From assembly GCA_002049455.2 (NCBI GenBank), contig KV918790.1, positions 124,001-188,000 on the forward strand: 64,000 nucleotides of DNA, given 5' to 3'. The notes under the pieces were generated by a model, which saw only the letters and a program-made list of their open reading frames with translations, searched no databases and was not told the origin of the DNA. Both the position numbers and the translations under genes were made by a program. This DNA comes from Porphyra umbilicalis (lineage: Eukaryota; Rhodophyta; Bangiophyceae; Bangiales; Bangiaceae). Below are positions 44,428-55,540 of this stretch, in pieces (position 1 is the stretch's first letter; each line of letters begins with the position of its first letter).

Positions 44428-47400
44428 CTACAGACCGGGAGCCAGCTCGCGACTCGTCCACGGATAGAACGGGTTGGTGAAGAAGCGGGACGCACGGCGC
44501 TCGGTTGCCGTGTCGACCGTGCTGGAGGGCGTTGCTTGGACACCAAGGCGGTCTGCAAGATCTTGCCAATCCACTTGAACATCCTGTGCGCGGAGAAGGT
44601 CGGTGGCGTTCACAACCTCGAGAACGGGGTACTCGTCGTCAGCAGTGGCAAAGTCCGACCGCAGCCGGATGCAGCCGTAACGCGTGAGGACGCAGCTCTC
44701 GCGATGAGTGGCCCGACGCATCCGCTGCAAAACGACGCAGCTGCGGCGCTCAGCACCGACCGAGCGCAAGGCAAGGCGCAGCCTCCCCCAGCACGTGGCG
44801 CCGTCCACGCCGACGTAGCGCACGAAAGAGTACCACGAGCGGCCGAAGAACCGCTCGCTAGCACGCAAGTGCTGGAGGGACGTCTTCGCGCCCCACTCGA
44901 ACTGCGCCATGATACGGACGGTGTTGTGTACCGTCACATACTCCCGGTCGTCCAAGCCGAGGGCGCCCCCCAGCGTCCCCAGCTCTGCAAATTTTCGAAG
45001 ATCGCCGATGGCCATCCGCTGGGCACGGCCCGTGAACGTGAGGGCGGCCGTGCCGAGCGGCGACGTCGCCGCGGGAGAACCATGGTCCTCGGAGGCCGCG
45101 CCGCTGGTAGTTGCCGCCGCTCCCGCACCGTCGCCCCCCCCGTCACCGCCTCCACCACGACCAGTGTTGCCACTACTGTTGGCAGTGGTGCGGCAAGTGT
45201 CGAGGGTGGGGCCCACATCCACCCCCGAAGCGGCGCCGCCCTCGTCCGCGTCAAAGAGCTCACGAATGACCGCCGACTGGGATTCGTCGCAGCGCATCAT
45301 TTGCAGGGCAACCCCCGGCCCGCGCTTGTTGCTCCGTTTGAACATCCTCTTACAGCTGCCGTGGAGCTTCTCGTTGGTGGAAGTGTCGCCCTCCCAGAGG
45401 TTGCCGCGCGCCCGCAGCTCGTCCCCCAGGTGCTGGATGAGGCGATGAAGCTTCGTCGTGTTGACGTGGCCGTACAATGTCTGGATCGCGTCGACACCGA
45501 GCTCGTTCGCAGCCTCGTCGATCATATTGATCTGCGACTCGGTGACCACGTGAGGGTCGGCCACGTTGTCACCAAACAGCAGTCCACCGAGGCGGGCGGC
45601 GCGGCAAAACGTCTCGAGGAAGGCGTCATGGACAGCCACTCCGGGAAAGTTTTCCTTGTCCGCGCTGGTAGACGCGAGGCGCTCGTCAGGCAACGCGCTC
45701 ACGGGTTCCTCCGCCACGGCCAGGTCGTCACCCGGCACCTCCCCCCAGCCGTCGCCAACCTCGCTGGCAACATTTCCGGCTGCGTCGCTCACAGCAACGC
45801 TCACGTCGTCGCCGGTGCCATCGCTCGACGTGTCTCTCGACGCGCCGGACGAGCCGTCGGCGCTCACCGTCGCTGCCTGGGGCATGCTCCCGGTCGGCGC
45901 CACCGGGGCGCCATCCAACGTGGCGGGAGGCACCACAGGAGCAGGGCCGAGCGCACCAGCAACCATAAATGGCCAGAAGATGCTGAAGTAGCGCCAGCTC
46001 CGACCCTTCATGGTGGCCTGTGGTTCCGTCATTGGCACGAAACAACCCGGTGGCGCCGGAGTTGCTTTGCAGTTGCGGCCCAACTCCCAGCCGCGCATGT
46101 TGATCGCGTCAAGCGTTTGCCCAACAGTCCCCATTCGCGCGTGCCCACCAGCCCCGCAAATCCCGCGGAGGACAAGCGGCAGGCGCTGTGCCAGCAGCCG
46201 TAGTACCCCCAGCTTCCACACGTGCAGGAGGTCGAAGGAGACGATCCGGTACAGGTTGGCAGCGCCCGTTGACAACCCGTGAACAGCTCCAAGTGCGGGG
46301 ACAAACGCCAATGCGCTATGCTCCTCCCCAAGCGCGCGTCGACGGCTGGGCCGCGGGTCCTCCGCGCGCACAACGGCGGCAGCCAGCTGTGCATCCAGCG
46401 TGTTGATGACATCGCGGTCAACCGCGCGGACGCCAAGCAACGCGCCTCTCGTGCGCCTGTCCTCCATACAGGGCGAGCAGAAGTAGCGGCATTGATTGCC
46501 CATCAGCGCAAGGACGCAGCGCTCCTCGACTTGGTCAACCACCAGCCCCGTCACTCGCGGAACAAGCAGCACAGAGCCATGGCCAGGAACCACTGCAGTG
46601 ATACCCTCCTCGCTTGCGAGGACAAGGCGCCGCAGTGAAACGGCGAGGCAGCGCTGCAGCAGATCGTTGCGCGCATCCCTGACATTCAGCTTGGCCGCGG
46701 CGCTCTTTCCGACCGCTTTGGGAATGTGCTCGATATAGCCCACCGTCTCCCACTGGCCACCGCCATCGACGACGTTGACGAGGTCGGCCCGGACGGGAAA
46801 GATGTATGCGGCGCCTGACCACGAAACGAGCGCCTCGTCAGCGTGAAGCTGCATTGCCATTACCTTAGCATTGGCGCCGTGCAGCCTGCGCACGTCACGG
46901 CACTCGTCGAGGTACAGGTCCACATCAAGCGTGCCTCGGCGCTCGTGGTCGTCGCGCACCGACCACCCAGCGAGACTCGCCGCCAGCATGTCCTGACCGG
47001 CCGTGACCGTGGGGCCAAAGGAAACGGTCTCGGCAGCAGCCAGCGCGTCAAGGCCAGCCTGTAGGATGTCCCGGTAATAGTAGACGTACGTCTTGCCAGC
47101 AATCTCAATCTCCACGGTCATCCACCGCCGCTGCGCCAGGACCCGGTTCTACTCGTGTCGTGTTGCCGTCAGGAAGCTGTGAGGTGCCCGGAAGGCGGCG
47201 GTAAACGTCCCGACGGTACCAGTGCCGGCCTTGGCCTCGCGCTCGACCGCACGCAGCGTCTTGGCGTAGACGACATGGTCATTGCCCGTCAATCCGCAAC
47301 CGCCAGCCGTCATGGCGAAGCGCAGGGCTCCGCGCAACGCGGGCGACGTAAAACGCGATGGACGGGTGGCCCAAGAGCGCGGAACCACCGGCTCCGAGAG

Positions 47401-48078
47401 AGACACCTCCGGCAATGCGTCATAATACGCTCGAATGCGAGCGGCGGTGCTCGAGAAGAAGACATGCTGCACCATCGGCATGGTAGCCGGCAGGGCGCCT
47501 CTCAGGTCCGCGACGGCCGCGTCCATTGGCAGGTACTCACCCTCGCAGGTGCCACCCGATTCGCCATTGTCCGTCACGGCCAACAAGCACCCGTTGTCCA
47601 GGATGTCCTCGGCTTCGTCATCCGTCAACGGCGGCGGCATGTCCTCGTCCGTCTCATTGAACACTGCCTCCGGCTGCAACACCGCCTCGGAGGCATTGGC
47701 ACCGTCGTCGGCGTGCGACCCCGCCGAGGCGGTAGCATGGCCACCGTCAGCAGGCATTTGGGCGGCAACGCCAACGTCCACAGCTGCGACAGGAGGCTGG
47801 GCACGGGACAATTCTGACGCTCCCAACGTCATGGTTGCCGCATAGGGCACCTCGGAGGGCACACCGGCGGGCGACGGTAACAGCTCCGGACCAACCGCGT
47901 TGGCCATTGCCTCCAGCGACATGCGAATCATGCCGGTACGCCCAACCATCGAGGCGAGGCGGCTCTCATTGCGATGGGAAGCCTGAACGTGCCGGGACAC
48001 ATTGGCAGGAGAGCCGTACGTCATGCAGCAGTAGGAGCACGGAAAGACCTTTGCGGAAGGCGTGCCGCGGGACGCCAT
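44428..48078 (-). pseudogene. Plavaka/CACTA-type transposase with N-terminal C2H2 finger
   Basis: A large DDE transposase read on the - strand. The N-terminal part (47149-48078, start MASRGTP) has a C2H2 finger with Cys14, Cys17, His30 and His35, then an acidic linker. The second part (44428-47121, 897 codons from its first ATG) has the core: LHADEALVS (Asp95), IFPVRADLVNVV, QWETVGYIEHIPK, CRYFCSPC, SFDLLHVWKLGVLRLL (Asp297) and TNEKLHGSCKR (Glu584), a plausible D/D/E triad. Both parts are in the same frame and are separated only by a TAG at 47149-47151, so this was one protein of about 1200 residues. One stop and an otherwise clean frame suggest recent decay. I could not identify terminal inverted repeats. 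Confidence 0.8.
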
Positions 48079-50238
48079 GACGAAGACGGGTAGGGGTAGG
48101 GTTGGCGCTGTCCTCGTAGCCGTGGCGGCGGTGATGAGGGCACCAGCACGGGTGCGGAAGGGGATGAGGCAGAAAGGATGGATGGGCGCAGCGCCGCAGC
48201 AGGTGCACGTTAGTGGCGCCGTCGGAGGCTGTCGTCTGCGGATGGGCAACGCAAGCAGCGGCGCAGAGCGGCAGTTCCAGTACAGAATATATAAGGGCAC
48301 GGGGACAGAAGACAGCACCCGTCCTGCAATCGCCAGTCAATGCCTCCAGCAGCCGCGCGCGTGTGACCTACCGTACGAGGACCATTGTCGCATAAGGCCA
48401 CCTTGGCCAGCAGTGCCACAACCGCGTACATGCAAAGCCCGAGAGCAGTGACCGCGACAAACGTACCTGTTCTTCTGCAAACGTTGGGTTGGAGATGAGC
48501 TGCTGTACCTCCAATGGCGCCTCTTGCCGACACGGGGTTAGTCCCCCAACGGACCGAGTCCTCGGCGACCACCAGTGACGGTTACTTCAGGCCCTCCCTT
48601 GGCATCTGTACGGATTCCGCCCGCTGCGAGGTCGTCACTTCACAACGCTCCCTCGCTCCACAGGTGCGGCAACCGGCGACTGCACACGCAATTCAGGAGC
48701 ACAGTGGCAGCTAGGGAGAGAGACCGACCATACACCTCAAGGTGCGGGAAAATTTGGCGTCAGTCACAAACGATGCGGGACTCGCAAGATGTGCGGGAGA
48801 GCGGCACCCGGCAGTTGCCCGCCATAAGCCAGGGCTGTGGTTAGGCCGTCGCGCCGGCCATCCCAGAGGGGCGCCCGGCGCGAGGACCGTTCCGCAAGGG
48901 TTGACAGCAGCTTCCTCTGGCGCTACGTTGGTGCAAGCGCCTCCAGAAGCGACCAGTGGCGGTAAGCCTGTGGTCCACTTTGCCATATGCAACCCCCCCA
49001 TGGCGTTCGTGCCGCCTCAGCCACCGCTCCAGTCATCAGATAGACTCCCGGGCCGACGCTTACCAACAAGAATGGTGGACGACGCGCCCGCCACGGGGTC
49101 CCGAGTCAGAGACAATCAACAGCCGCCGCCCTCCCGACCGCCGCACCCCACCCTTCGCTCGGGCCACGGAACTTCCGGTTGCACGGTTCCGGCGACTGCA
49201 GACGATGAAGACACCACCGAGCACTTGGGACAAATGCAGACGATGCTGGGTGGACAAGCTGCGTGAATCGCAGAAAACCGCGGCCCTAAATCAGTCAGAC
49301 GCCGTTTTGGCAAGCGGCGTGCAAGCCCTCGCTCAAAATTGGATCTCGATGACCAGGCCGCGGCAAATTCTGTTGCTAGCTGATTGCACATGCGCCATGA
49401 CAGGGGGGCTACTGTGTCCGCTACAGCCTATGAGTCGACGATGTCAACTCGTAGCACCCGTGACAGGCTGCGAGACGAGATCAAGTGTCAGAGTGCAAAA
49501 TTCGGTCAGGTCAACACGGGCACTATTTGTGCTTTCGGCGGCATTGTCGTCGAACGATCTTGGGCTCAGCGAAACCGGCGCAAAGCTGTCGGTTTCGACA
49601 ATCGTCTACCTGCTGCATCGTGCGCATCGCATCCGACTTGGGACCGTCCTCGCCGCCCAGGGCCACAGGCGTGGTCCAACTGCTTGCCCACCTCTGCCGC
49701 TGCCCCTGCGTCCACAGGTCAAGAACCTCTCGGGAAACATGGGTAAGTTGTGACCCTTTGACCATACCGACTTTGCTCCCCCTGATCCCGACGGGAACGG
49801 AGCAGCGCGGTCCTCTACGTCCCTGCGGGGTCTTGAGCGTTCGCTGCCGCCGCACGTGCATCAGCGTGGCGTGCCATGCGCCTGTGCTTGTGTCTCTCGG
49901 TCGTGGCAGCGGTGCCTTTTGCGTGCGCCCGCCCGCCGACCCCTCCGTGGCTCTCTGCGCCAGTCTTGGCCACCCGCAGCACCACTAGTCGGTGCCCCAG
50001 CGGACCCCCCGAACGCTGCCGGTCGCGCACGCTTCCTCATCACGGCAGTATACGAAGGCCAACCGGCGGCGCCAAGAGGTGTGACCGAACGCTTCCTCAC
50101 TGCACACCTCGCCGCTCTTTCCTCTCTCGACCTACCTCTTGCCTTCCTGCGTTGTCCGCTGCCTCTCCCCAGTCTCTGTTTTCTCCCGCGGCCTCTTGGC
50201 CCTCGCCGCTCCCCGCGCCTCCCTCGCTTTATTGAGGC
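48079..50238. other. no recognised gene; probably transposon flank
   Basis: Promoter-like AT-richer DNA with tatataagg near 48287-48295 lies 5' of the Plavaka-type gene. Short ORFs (48742-49266, 48956-49753) lack domain signatures. The right end of that transposon is probably here but was not resolved. Confidence 0.4.
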
Positions 50239-50844
50239 ATGTATTGCGGTTTTACCGCCCCCGTGCAGCCGCAAGGTGGCAACTCTGCGCCGGCTGGCAC
50301 CACGCCCGATGGCCAGATGAACGTGCTCGCCTACTCCGCCGAGTTTGCGGCTGGTCGGGCCGGCCCGCTCGGACGTCCCACGTCGCCACTCCCGGTCAGT
50401 GCTACACTTCCTAGTGGTCGGACGTTGCCCCGCCTTGCGGACTACGGACTCGGCGGAGCGACGTCTTCACAGGGACCGTACGATGTGCATTCCGGTATGC
50501 TGCCGCGCGCCATGCACCACACGTCGGGTGCTGCCACCCCACCGACCGACGCCGTCGGCCGCTCTGGTCCGGGCAGCTCGGCGCCTGGCGTCCCGGGGGC
50601 GTACATGCAATGCGCCAGCCGCGGACCGGCGACAGTTCAAGTGTCGCCGTCGGGACGTCCTTCTGTGGCGGCCCCGTCGGCGGGCAATGACAATTCCATG
50701 GAGGACGGCGAAGATGGCACGCCATCGTCGGCAGCCGCGCCCACCGCATCTCAGCCGCATCTCACTGCACTTCGGCTGCATTTCGCAGACCATCGCATTT
50801 TCGAAAGCTTCGCACGACAGGCCTGCAGATGTCGTCATATGTGA
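50239..50844 (+). CDS. unassigned 201-residue ORF
   Basis: I do not recognise it. The ORF opens MYCGFTAPVQPQGG and is rich in Gly, Pro, Ser and Ala with an acidic patch MEDGEDG and a short basic C-terminus ending CRCRHM. No signal peptide, membrane segment or domain was seen. The region 50723-50745 is an exact inverted match to 54499-54521, so the 3' end overlaps a dispersed repeat, which argues for a transposon-related rather than a host gene. Codon use is GC-rich like the neighbours. Confidence 0.3.
   Translation: MYCGFTAPVQPQGGNSAPAGTTPDGQMNVLAYSAEFAAGRAGPLGRPTSPLPVSATLPSGRTLPRLADYGLGGATSSQGPYDVHSGMLPRAMHHTSGAATPPTDAVGRSGPGSSAPGVPGAYMQCASRGPATVQVSPSGRPSVAAPSAGNDNSMEDGEDGTPSSAAAPTASQPHLTALRLHFADHRIFESFARQACRCRHM
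50723..50745 (+). repeat. left copy of a 23-bp inverted repeat
   Basis: catcgtcggcagccgcgccc plus acc; exact reverse complement at 54499-54521, and weaker similarity extends on the outer side. Confidence 0.85.
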
Positions 50845-52659
50845 GTCCAGATGCATGGATTCTTTGCAAAGCAATGTCATCCGTTTAACCGGCTGCGGCG
50901 GGGGGATGTATAATTCGATTCATATATTTCCTACTTCATTTAAGCCTTGACGGCTGGCTAATTCTTGTTCTGCCATCCGCCGGTTATCTCGTCACGGATG
51001 GAGCTTACCGCCACTTACTATCACTTGGATAAAATTATCGCCACTTGACTCGGGCAGCCTTCCCGGCAGGCCACTTGACTGCCTGACATCAGCGGCCGGC
51101 TGTGTCTGGCACCCGTTTTGGGTGGTCAGACACACCGTCACAGACACCAGGCCCACCGCCCTGACACTGTCGTGTCCGGGAGCACAGCCGTGACTGCTTC
51201 TGACCTGCGGTTCTGGGGCTCCGGGCGAGTTGGGGACGGCAACGGGCCAAGTCGAATAGATCAAACTTCTTTTATAGTGCATCTGCACTGCATCTCCGAC
51301 AACACATCCGCCAAAGGCGCCGGCGTCATTTCCCCATCGCGTGCACACAAACGGGACCATCACAGGCAGCCAAGAGTAGCAGGAAAAGAAAACGGAGCAG
51401 GGGAGGCGTCAGTTCGTGCGATCACGAGAATCACCAGGTCGCGATCCCCCCCCCCCGCGGTAGGCCGTGGCCTCACGCCCCGCCCCTGCCCCCGCCCCCA
51501 ATTCGACACGCGCCCCCGCAGGCGGCCACCCCCTCCCCCCACACCGACGCCCAGGCGGCGGCGGCGACGGCGGCGGCAGCGGCGGCAGCGGCCGCACACA
51601 TGTCCAATTGCCAAACCCCCAGCGCAGTTGCAAGCATTCAGCAAGGGGGAAGTACATCACAAGCCTTAGATGCAGTCGAGATGGCACCGGAATGCTCCAG
51701 TCGCCACAGTAATGCAAAAAGACTGGCCCACACCAGCCGCGCGAACGCACCGAGTCCCTGCTTGACACCTCTTCACCCCCGCCGTGACCACCACCGGACC
51801 GCCGCCGGCGCCGCCCGCGGAGGCGACCGCCAACCCCCCCGCCGCGACCACCACCAGATCGCCACCGGCGCCGGCCGCCGACGCCCGCCAGTCAGCCGCC
51901 ACCTCCGCCGCCGCGACCACCACCGGATCGCCGCCGGCCCCGACGGCGCCGCCTGCCGAGTCACCCGCCGCATCTCCCGTCGCGGCAACCGCCGGATCGC
52001 CACCGGGGCCGCCGGCCGACGCCCACCGACTCACCCGCCTCCCCCGCCGAGGCCACCACCGGATCGCCGCCGGCCCCGCATGTCGAGTCGCTCGCGGCCT
52101 CCCCGGCCACGGCCACAACCAGATCGCCGTCGGTGCCGCCCACCGAGTCGCGGGCCGCCTCCCCTGCCGCGACGAAAACCGGATCGCCGCCGGCGCCGCC
52201 TACCGAGTCGCTCGCCACCACTTCCGTCCTCTCAGCGCTGCCACGACACGTGCAGGGCCAGAAGCGGGGGCGGCCTGTGCTCAACCCCCCACTTCCTCGC
52301 CGTGATGGAGGGGGAGATCCCGCGAGCTCGCTCAAGACATACAGATTTATCCCGATCTCCAGTTCGCCACGGAGTTGACAGGACTATTGAGAACACAACA
52401 TCGAGCACTGATGTACAAATGACGAACGATTTCCATTCGAGAACAAGAAATCGGAATTCGAAAACGAAAAACAGCCGCCAAAGATGTGAAGAAGTATTCC
52501 GGTAGAGCAATTGTGGGATTCTACCGCCAATCACAGTGCTCATAGAGAACAGGTACACGAAGAAATACATATTGATAAACGACCCATTCAAGGAAGCATA
52601 ATAATTGAAATATTCTCAAGAAAGTTTTAGAGCACCTGACTATTCTTGAGATCAGTTCG
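50845..52659. other. no recognised gene, with a minisatellite and an AT-rich tail
   Basis: Contains the minisatellite at 51780-52210. From about 52380 to 52680 the DNA is strikingly AT-rich for this window. No domain was recognised. Confidence 0.45.
51780..52210. repeat. CCG/ACC-rich minisatellite, ~50-bp units
   Basis: Degenerate units containing accaccggatcgccgccgg followed by a variable gcc-rich segment. In one frame they read as TTTGSPPAP-type repeats, but no gene is supported. Confidence 0.7.
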
Positions 52660-53555
52660 ATGAATTATTTCCGGTACTTCTTTGTGGCGTGCTCGTGCTT
52701 GACCGCTGCAGCGGCGGCCGTCCAGACTTTGGCGGCGGCAACGGACGCGGTTGCAAACAGTTTGTCAGGCACGGCGACTCTTGTGGGCGAGACGACACAC
52801 GTGGGGCCGCGATGGTCGCGACAGTCCACCCCACTGTCCGCCATCCCCCCGCTCGACTGTCCGCCATCCCTTCGGCCCACATTCCGCCCCGCCCCACCCC
52901 GCCGCGCCTCCCCGCCCCCGCATAACCCCCCTTCTAACCCGCCGCTGCCCTACAGGCGCCGCCGCTCTGGCCGGCCCGCTCCCCCCCCAACGCCTCCTTT
53001 CCTCCCTCCGTCTCCCTCCGGTTTTTTCGGCGCGTCACCCTCCAACCCCCCTCCCCCCCGACCCCCCAACCCACCATGGGCGGCGGCGGCGGCACCGTCG
53101 GCGGCGCCTCCCACCCCCCCCGCCGCCCCCCCTCCGCACGGTTCGTCGTTCACCTCGACGTGCGGCTGGCCCGCCGCAGGGCCGCCCCCCCAGGTTAGGT
53201 GGCTGCCCCCGTCGCAGCCGCTGCCGCCGCAGAGTTCGCCCTTTTCTGGAGGGGGCGGCTGGACGTGGCCGCCGCCGACGCGGACCTGGCGCCGCACGTC
53301 GCCGCCGTGCGCGTAGGCGACATTGCGGACGAAAATGTCCTTGGGGGGTGGGCGGGTGGGGAGGAGGGGCGGGGGGGGGGGGGTGCCGCTGTTGGTGCGC
53401 CCTGTAGACGCGGACCTCCACGTGCACACGCACGTGCTGGAGGGGGGTTCCGGCTGGAGGGGGGTTCCACCGCCGCCGGCAGGAAGGGCGGCGCCGCCGA
53501 CGGCGACGCGGGCCCCGACGGCGACGCCCTTGACGGTGCCGAAATCAAAGCCTGA
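52660..53555 (+). other. unassigned open frames, Pro/Ala-rich
   Basis: A frame from 52660 opens MNYFRYFFVACSCLTAAAAA, signal-peptide-like, then becomes Pro-rich. In another frame, 53075-53200 encodes SARFVVHLDVRLARRR and 53199-53555 encodes EFALFWRGRLDVAAADADL, which look less random. Several C and G runs could split a single gene here. No family was recognised. Confidence 0.22.
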
Positions 53556-53908
53556 ATCACTGCCAAACGTGTGATAGAGATGCTCTCAGACGGTCTCAAA
53601 GGCCCTTTTTCTGAGGCTCGCGCACAGCCTAAGTCATTCGGGAGTGTCTTGGCCGTGAGACCTCTGTTAGCATCTACATGTTTTTGCTGACATTGTATTT
53701 TCTGCATTGGATGATATTGGATGACATCTCACCCGTCAGACCTCTCCCACGAGTGGAAGCTCTTCGGGTCCTCGCCACACCAAAGTCCAGAATCACAGCC
53801 AAGCGTGTGATGGAAATGCCCTCAGACGGCCTCAAAGGCTCTTTACCTGAAGCTCGCGCACAGGCTCAGTCATTCGGGAGTGTCTTGGCCGTGAGAGCTC
53901 TTCATCCC
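53541..53908. repeat. two ~120-bp direct repeats 240 bp apart
   Basis: 53541-53668 and 53780-53905 are similar along their length. Shared blocks include ctcaaaggc, gctcgcgcaca and cattcgggagtgtcttggcc. Confidence 0.88.
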
Positions 53909-54498
53909 AGAATCGTGGTCGCATTAGAGACGCCCGTCCTCGCTGTGGGGCTCTCTGGTGGCGTCGAGAAGGCACACCTGCGTGATTGGCGATTGTTAGA
54001 CCACGGGTCCCACGGATCATTTGCAATCAGTCCTGCACGAACTCGGTTTACTTCCTATAGCCCCCCAGCACGTGGTCAAAAAATGTTCCTCATGTTCGTG
54101 TTCAGGCACGGCGACGTTCACTTGGGCTACTGGACGCACTGGGGTGGATTGAGAACCCACCCTAACGCTTGAGATGCAGTTGAAATGATGTCCTAACCGG
54201 ATTGAAAAACTCCAACCGACACAGCTGTTGCGGATGGCCGGATGGTTGCACGCATTTGCCTGCCTTTGGTATCATTATGTACTGCCCTAAGGTCAGGTTG
54301 GCGGCCAAGTCCTCACGCTCTCAGTCTTAGAATGAACCGGTCGCGGCCGAGGACATTGCAGCAGAGATATGACATGTACGGACTAGAACATGACGACAAG
54401 ATGCAAACATGTATTTCTTGGAGCACGTCCAGAGCCGTCCCGATGTCGTGTACAGAGCTCGAGATGCGGTGTGATGCAGAAAATGACATCCAGATGCA

Positions 54499-54521
54499 GG
54501 TGGGCGCGGCTGCCGACGATG
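54499..54521 (-). repeat. right copy of a 23-bp inverted repeat
   Basis: Exact reverse complement of 50723-50745; the match continues for six more bases after a one-base gap. Confidence 0.85.
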
Positions 54522-54830
54522 TGCGGGTGTCGGCACCTCCCTCCCGCGCCCGATGGCGGCCGCCTCTGTGTGCCGTCCCACGCCGCCTCCGCGTCGTGCT
54601 CGCTCGACGCAGTGCCGCCCGCCCTCGGGCCTTCCGGCAGCCCGCCGTTCATCGGAGAGTCCGTCTCCAACGCGCGCACGACGCGGATCGTCGTCTAGCT
54701 GCGGCTCACCGACGGCTGGTGCGGTTGGTGTGGCGGCGGCCGGTCGGGGGAGCTCGTCGAGGGGTGGCTCGCGCGACGGTTCCATTATTGGGCTTGCGAC
54801 AGCCCCGTCCAGTGACGCGGGTGCCACGGC

Positions 54831-55484
54831 TTGCAGGTGGCGAACCTCAGCCGGAGCAGTATGCTCGGGTTCTCGGGCGTACGCCGTGAGGTCACGGCGC
54901 AGCGCAAGGAGCTGTCAATAATGAACAACCAGCAGCGCACGTTGATGAAGAAGATCAATGACATTGCGGTGCGTGCTGACAGGCTCACGTCGATGGTCAC
55001 GTTCTATCGTCATGCTCTTCACGACATGTCTAACGACCTTAGCGCCCTGCTTGCGGAGGTGCGGTCAGCGCGCTCGTCAGCCGCTACCTCTCCGTTGGGG
55101 ACGGTCGCGGTGGCGACGACCGCCCCTCAATCCCAGGTACAGATGGAGATGCAGGACGCGAAGTGGATTTTGGAGCTCCGACTGTACATCATCAACTTCC
55201 TGACGGACAAGTTCATCACGGCTTGAGACGCGGCCGAAGTGTGGGCTGAGACGCAGCGGGTGCACGAGGTCGCTCAACGGTGGACGTCGTCGCGTCTTAA
55301 TGTCAACATGAACGCGGCGCGAGCGCTCCTGGAACGGCGCTGGCGGCTGCCGCAGCGGGCGGCGCGCACGTCGGCGGTAGCACCGGCAACTGACGCCGTG
55401 TCAGCACCAATGCACGCTCTTCAAAAAGGGGCGTGTTGCACAACCCTAGCTGTACATGAAGGAAGCAGTATCCACTCGGCCTGA
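54831..55484 (+). pseudogene. unassigned coiled-coil protein, interrupted
   Basis: I do not recognise it. The frame encodes RREVTAQRKELSIMNNQQRT and NDIAVRADRLTSMVTFYRH, heptad-like helices suggesting a coiled coil, then an Ala/Ser/Thr linker and KWILELRLYIINFLTDKFIT. A TGA at 55224-55226 is followed in the same frame by DAAEVWAETQRVHEVAQRW and ARALLERRWRLP up to 55484. The quality of the sequence on both sides suggests a single protein broken by one stop. The start is uncertain; the first ATG-like codon is at 54831, and upstream frames could be an earlier exon. A hairpin directly follows the final stop. Confidence 0.4.
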
Positions 55485-55540
55485 AGGGACCGGGGGGTGC
55501 CCGAGATGGCTCAAAATCGCACCCCCCAAAGTCCCTTCGA
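55481..55540. terminator. inverted repeat after the coiled-coil ORF
   Basis: Arms gaagggac-ggggggtgc (55483-55500) and gcacccccc-gtcccttc (55519-55538) are reverse complements with a small bulge and an 18-bp loop. The first arm overlaps the stop codon. Confidence 0.55.

Noticed and set aside
47149-47219. An intron removing the TAG between the two transposase parts
   Set aside because: The best GT...AG pair is 71 bp long, not a multiple of three, and would break the frame that is otherwise shared.
43729-49739. gtttcccga at 43729 and its inverse near 49738 as ends of the Plavaka-type element
   Set aside because: Only nine bases match well, and the flanks show no target duplication.
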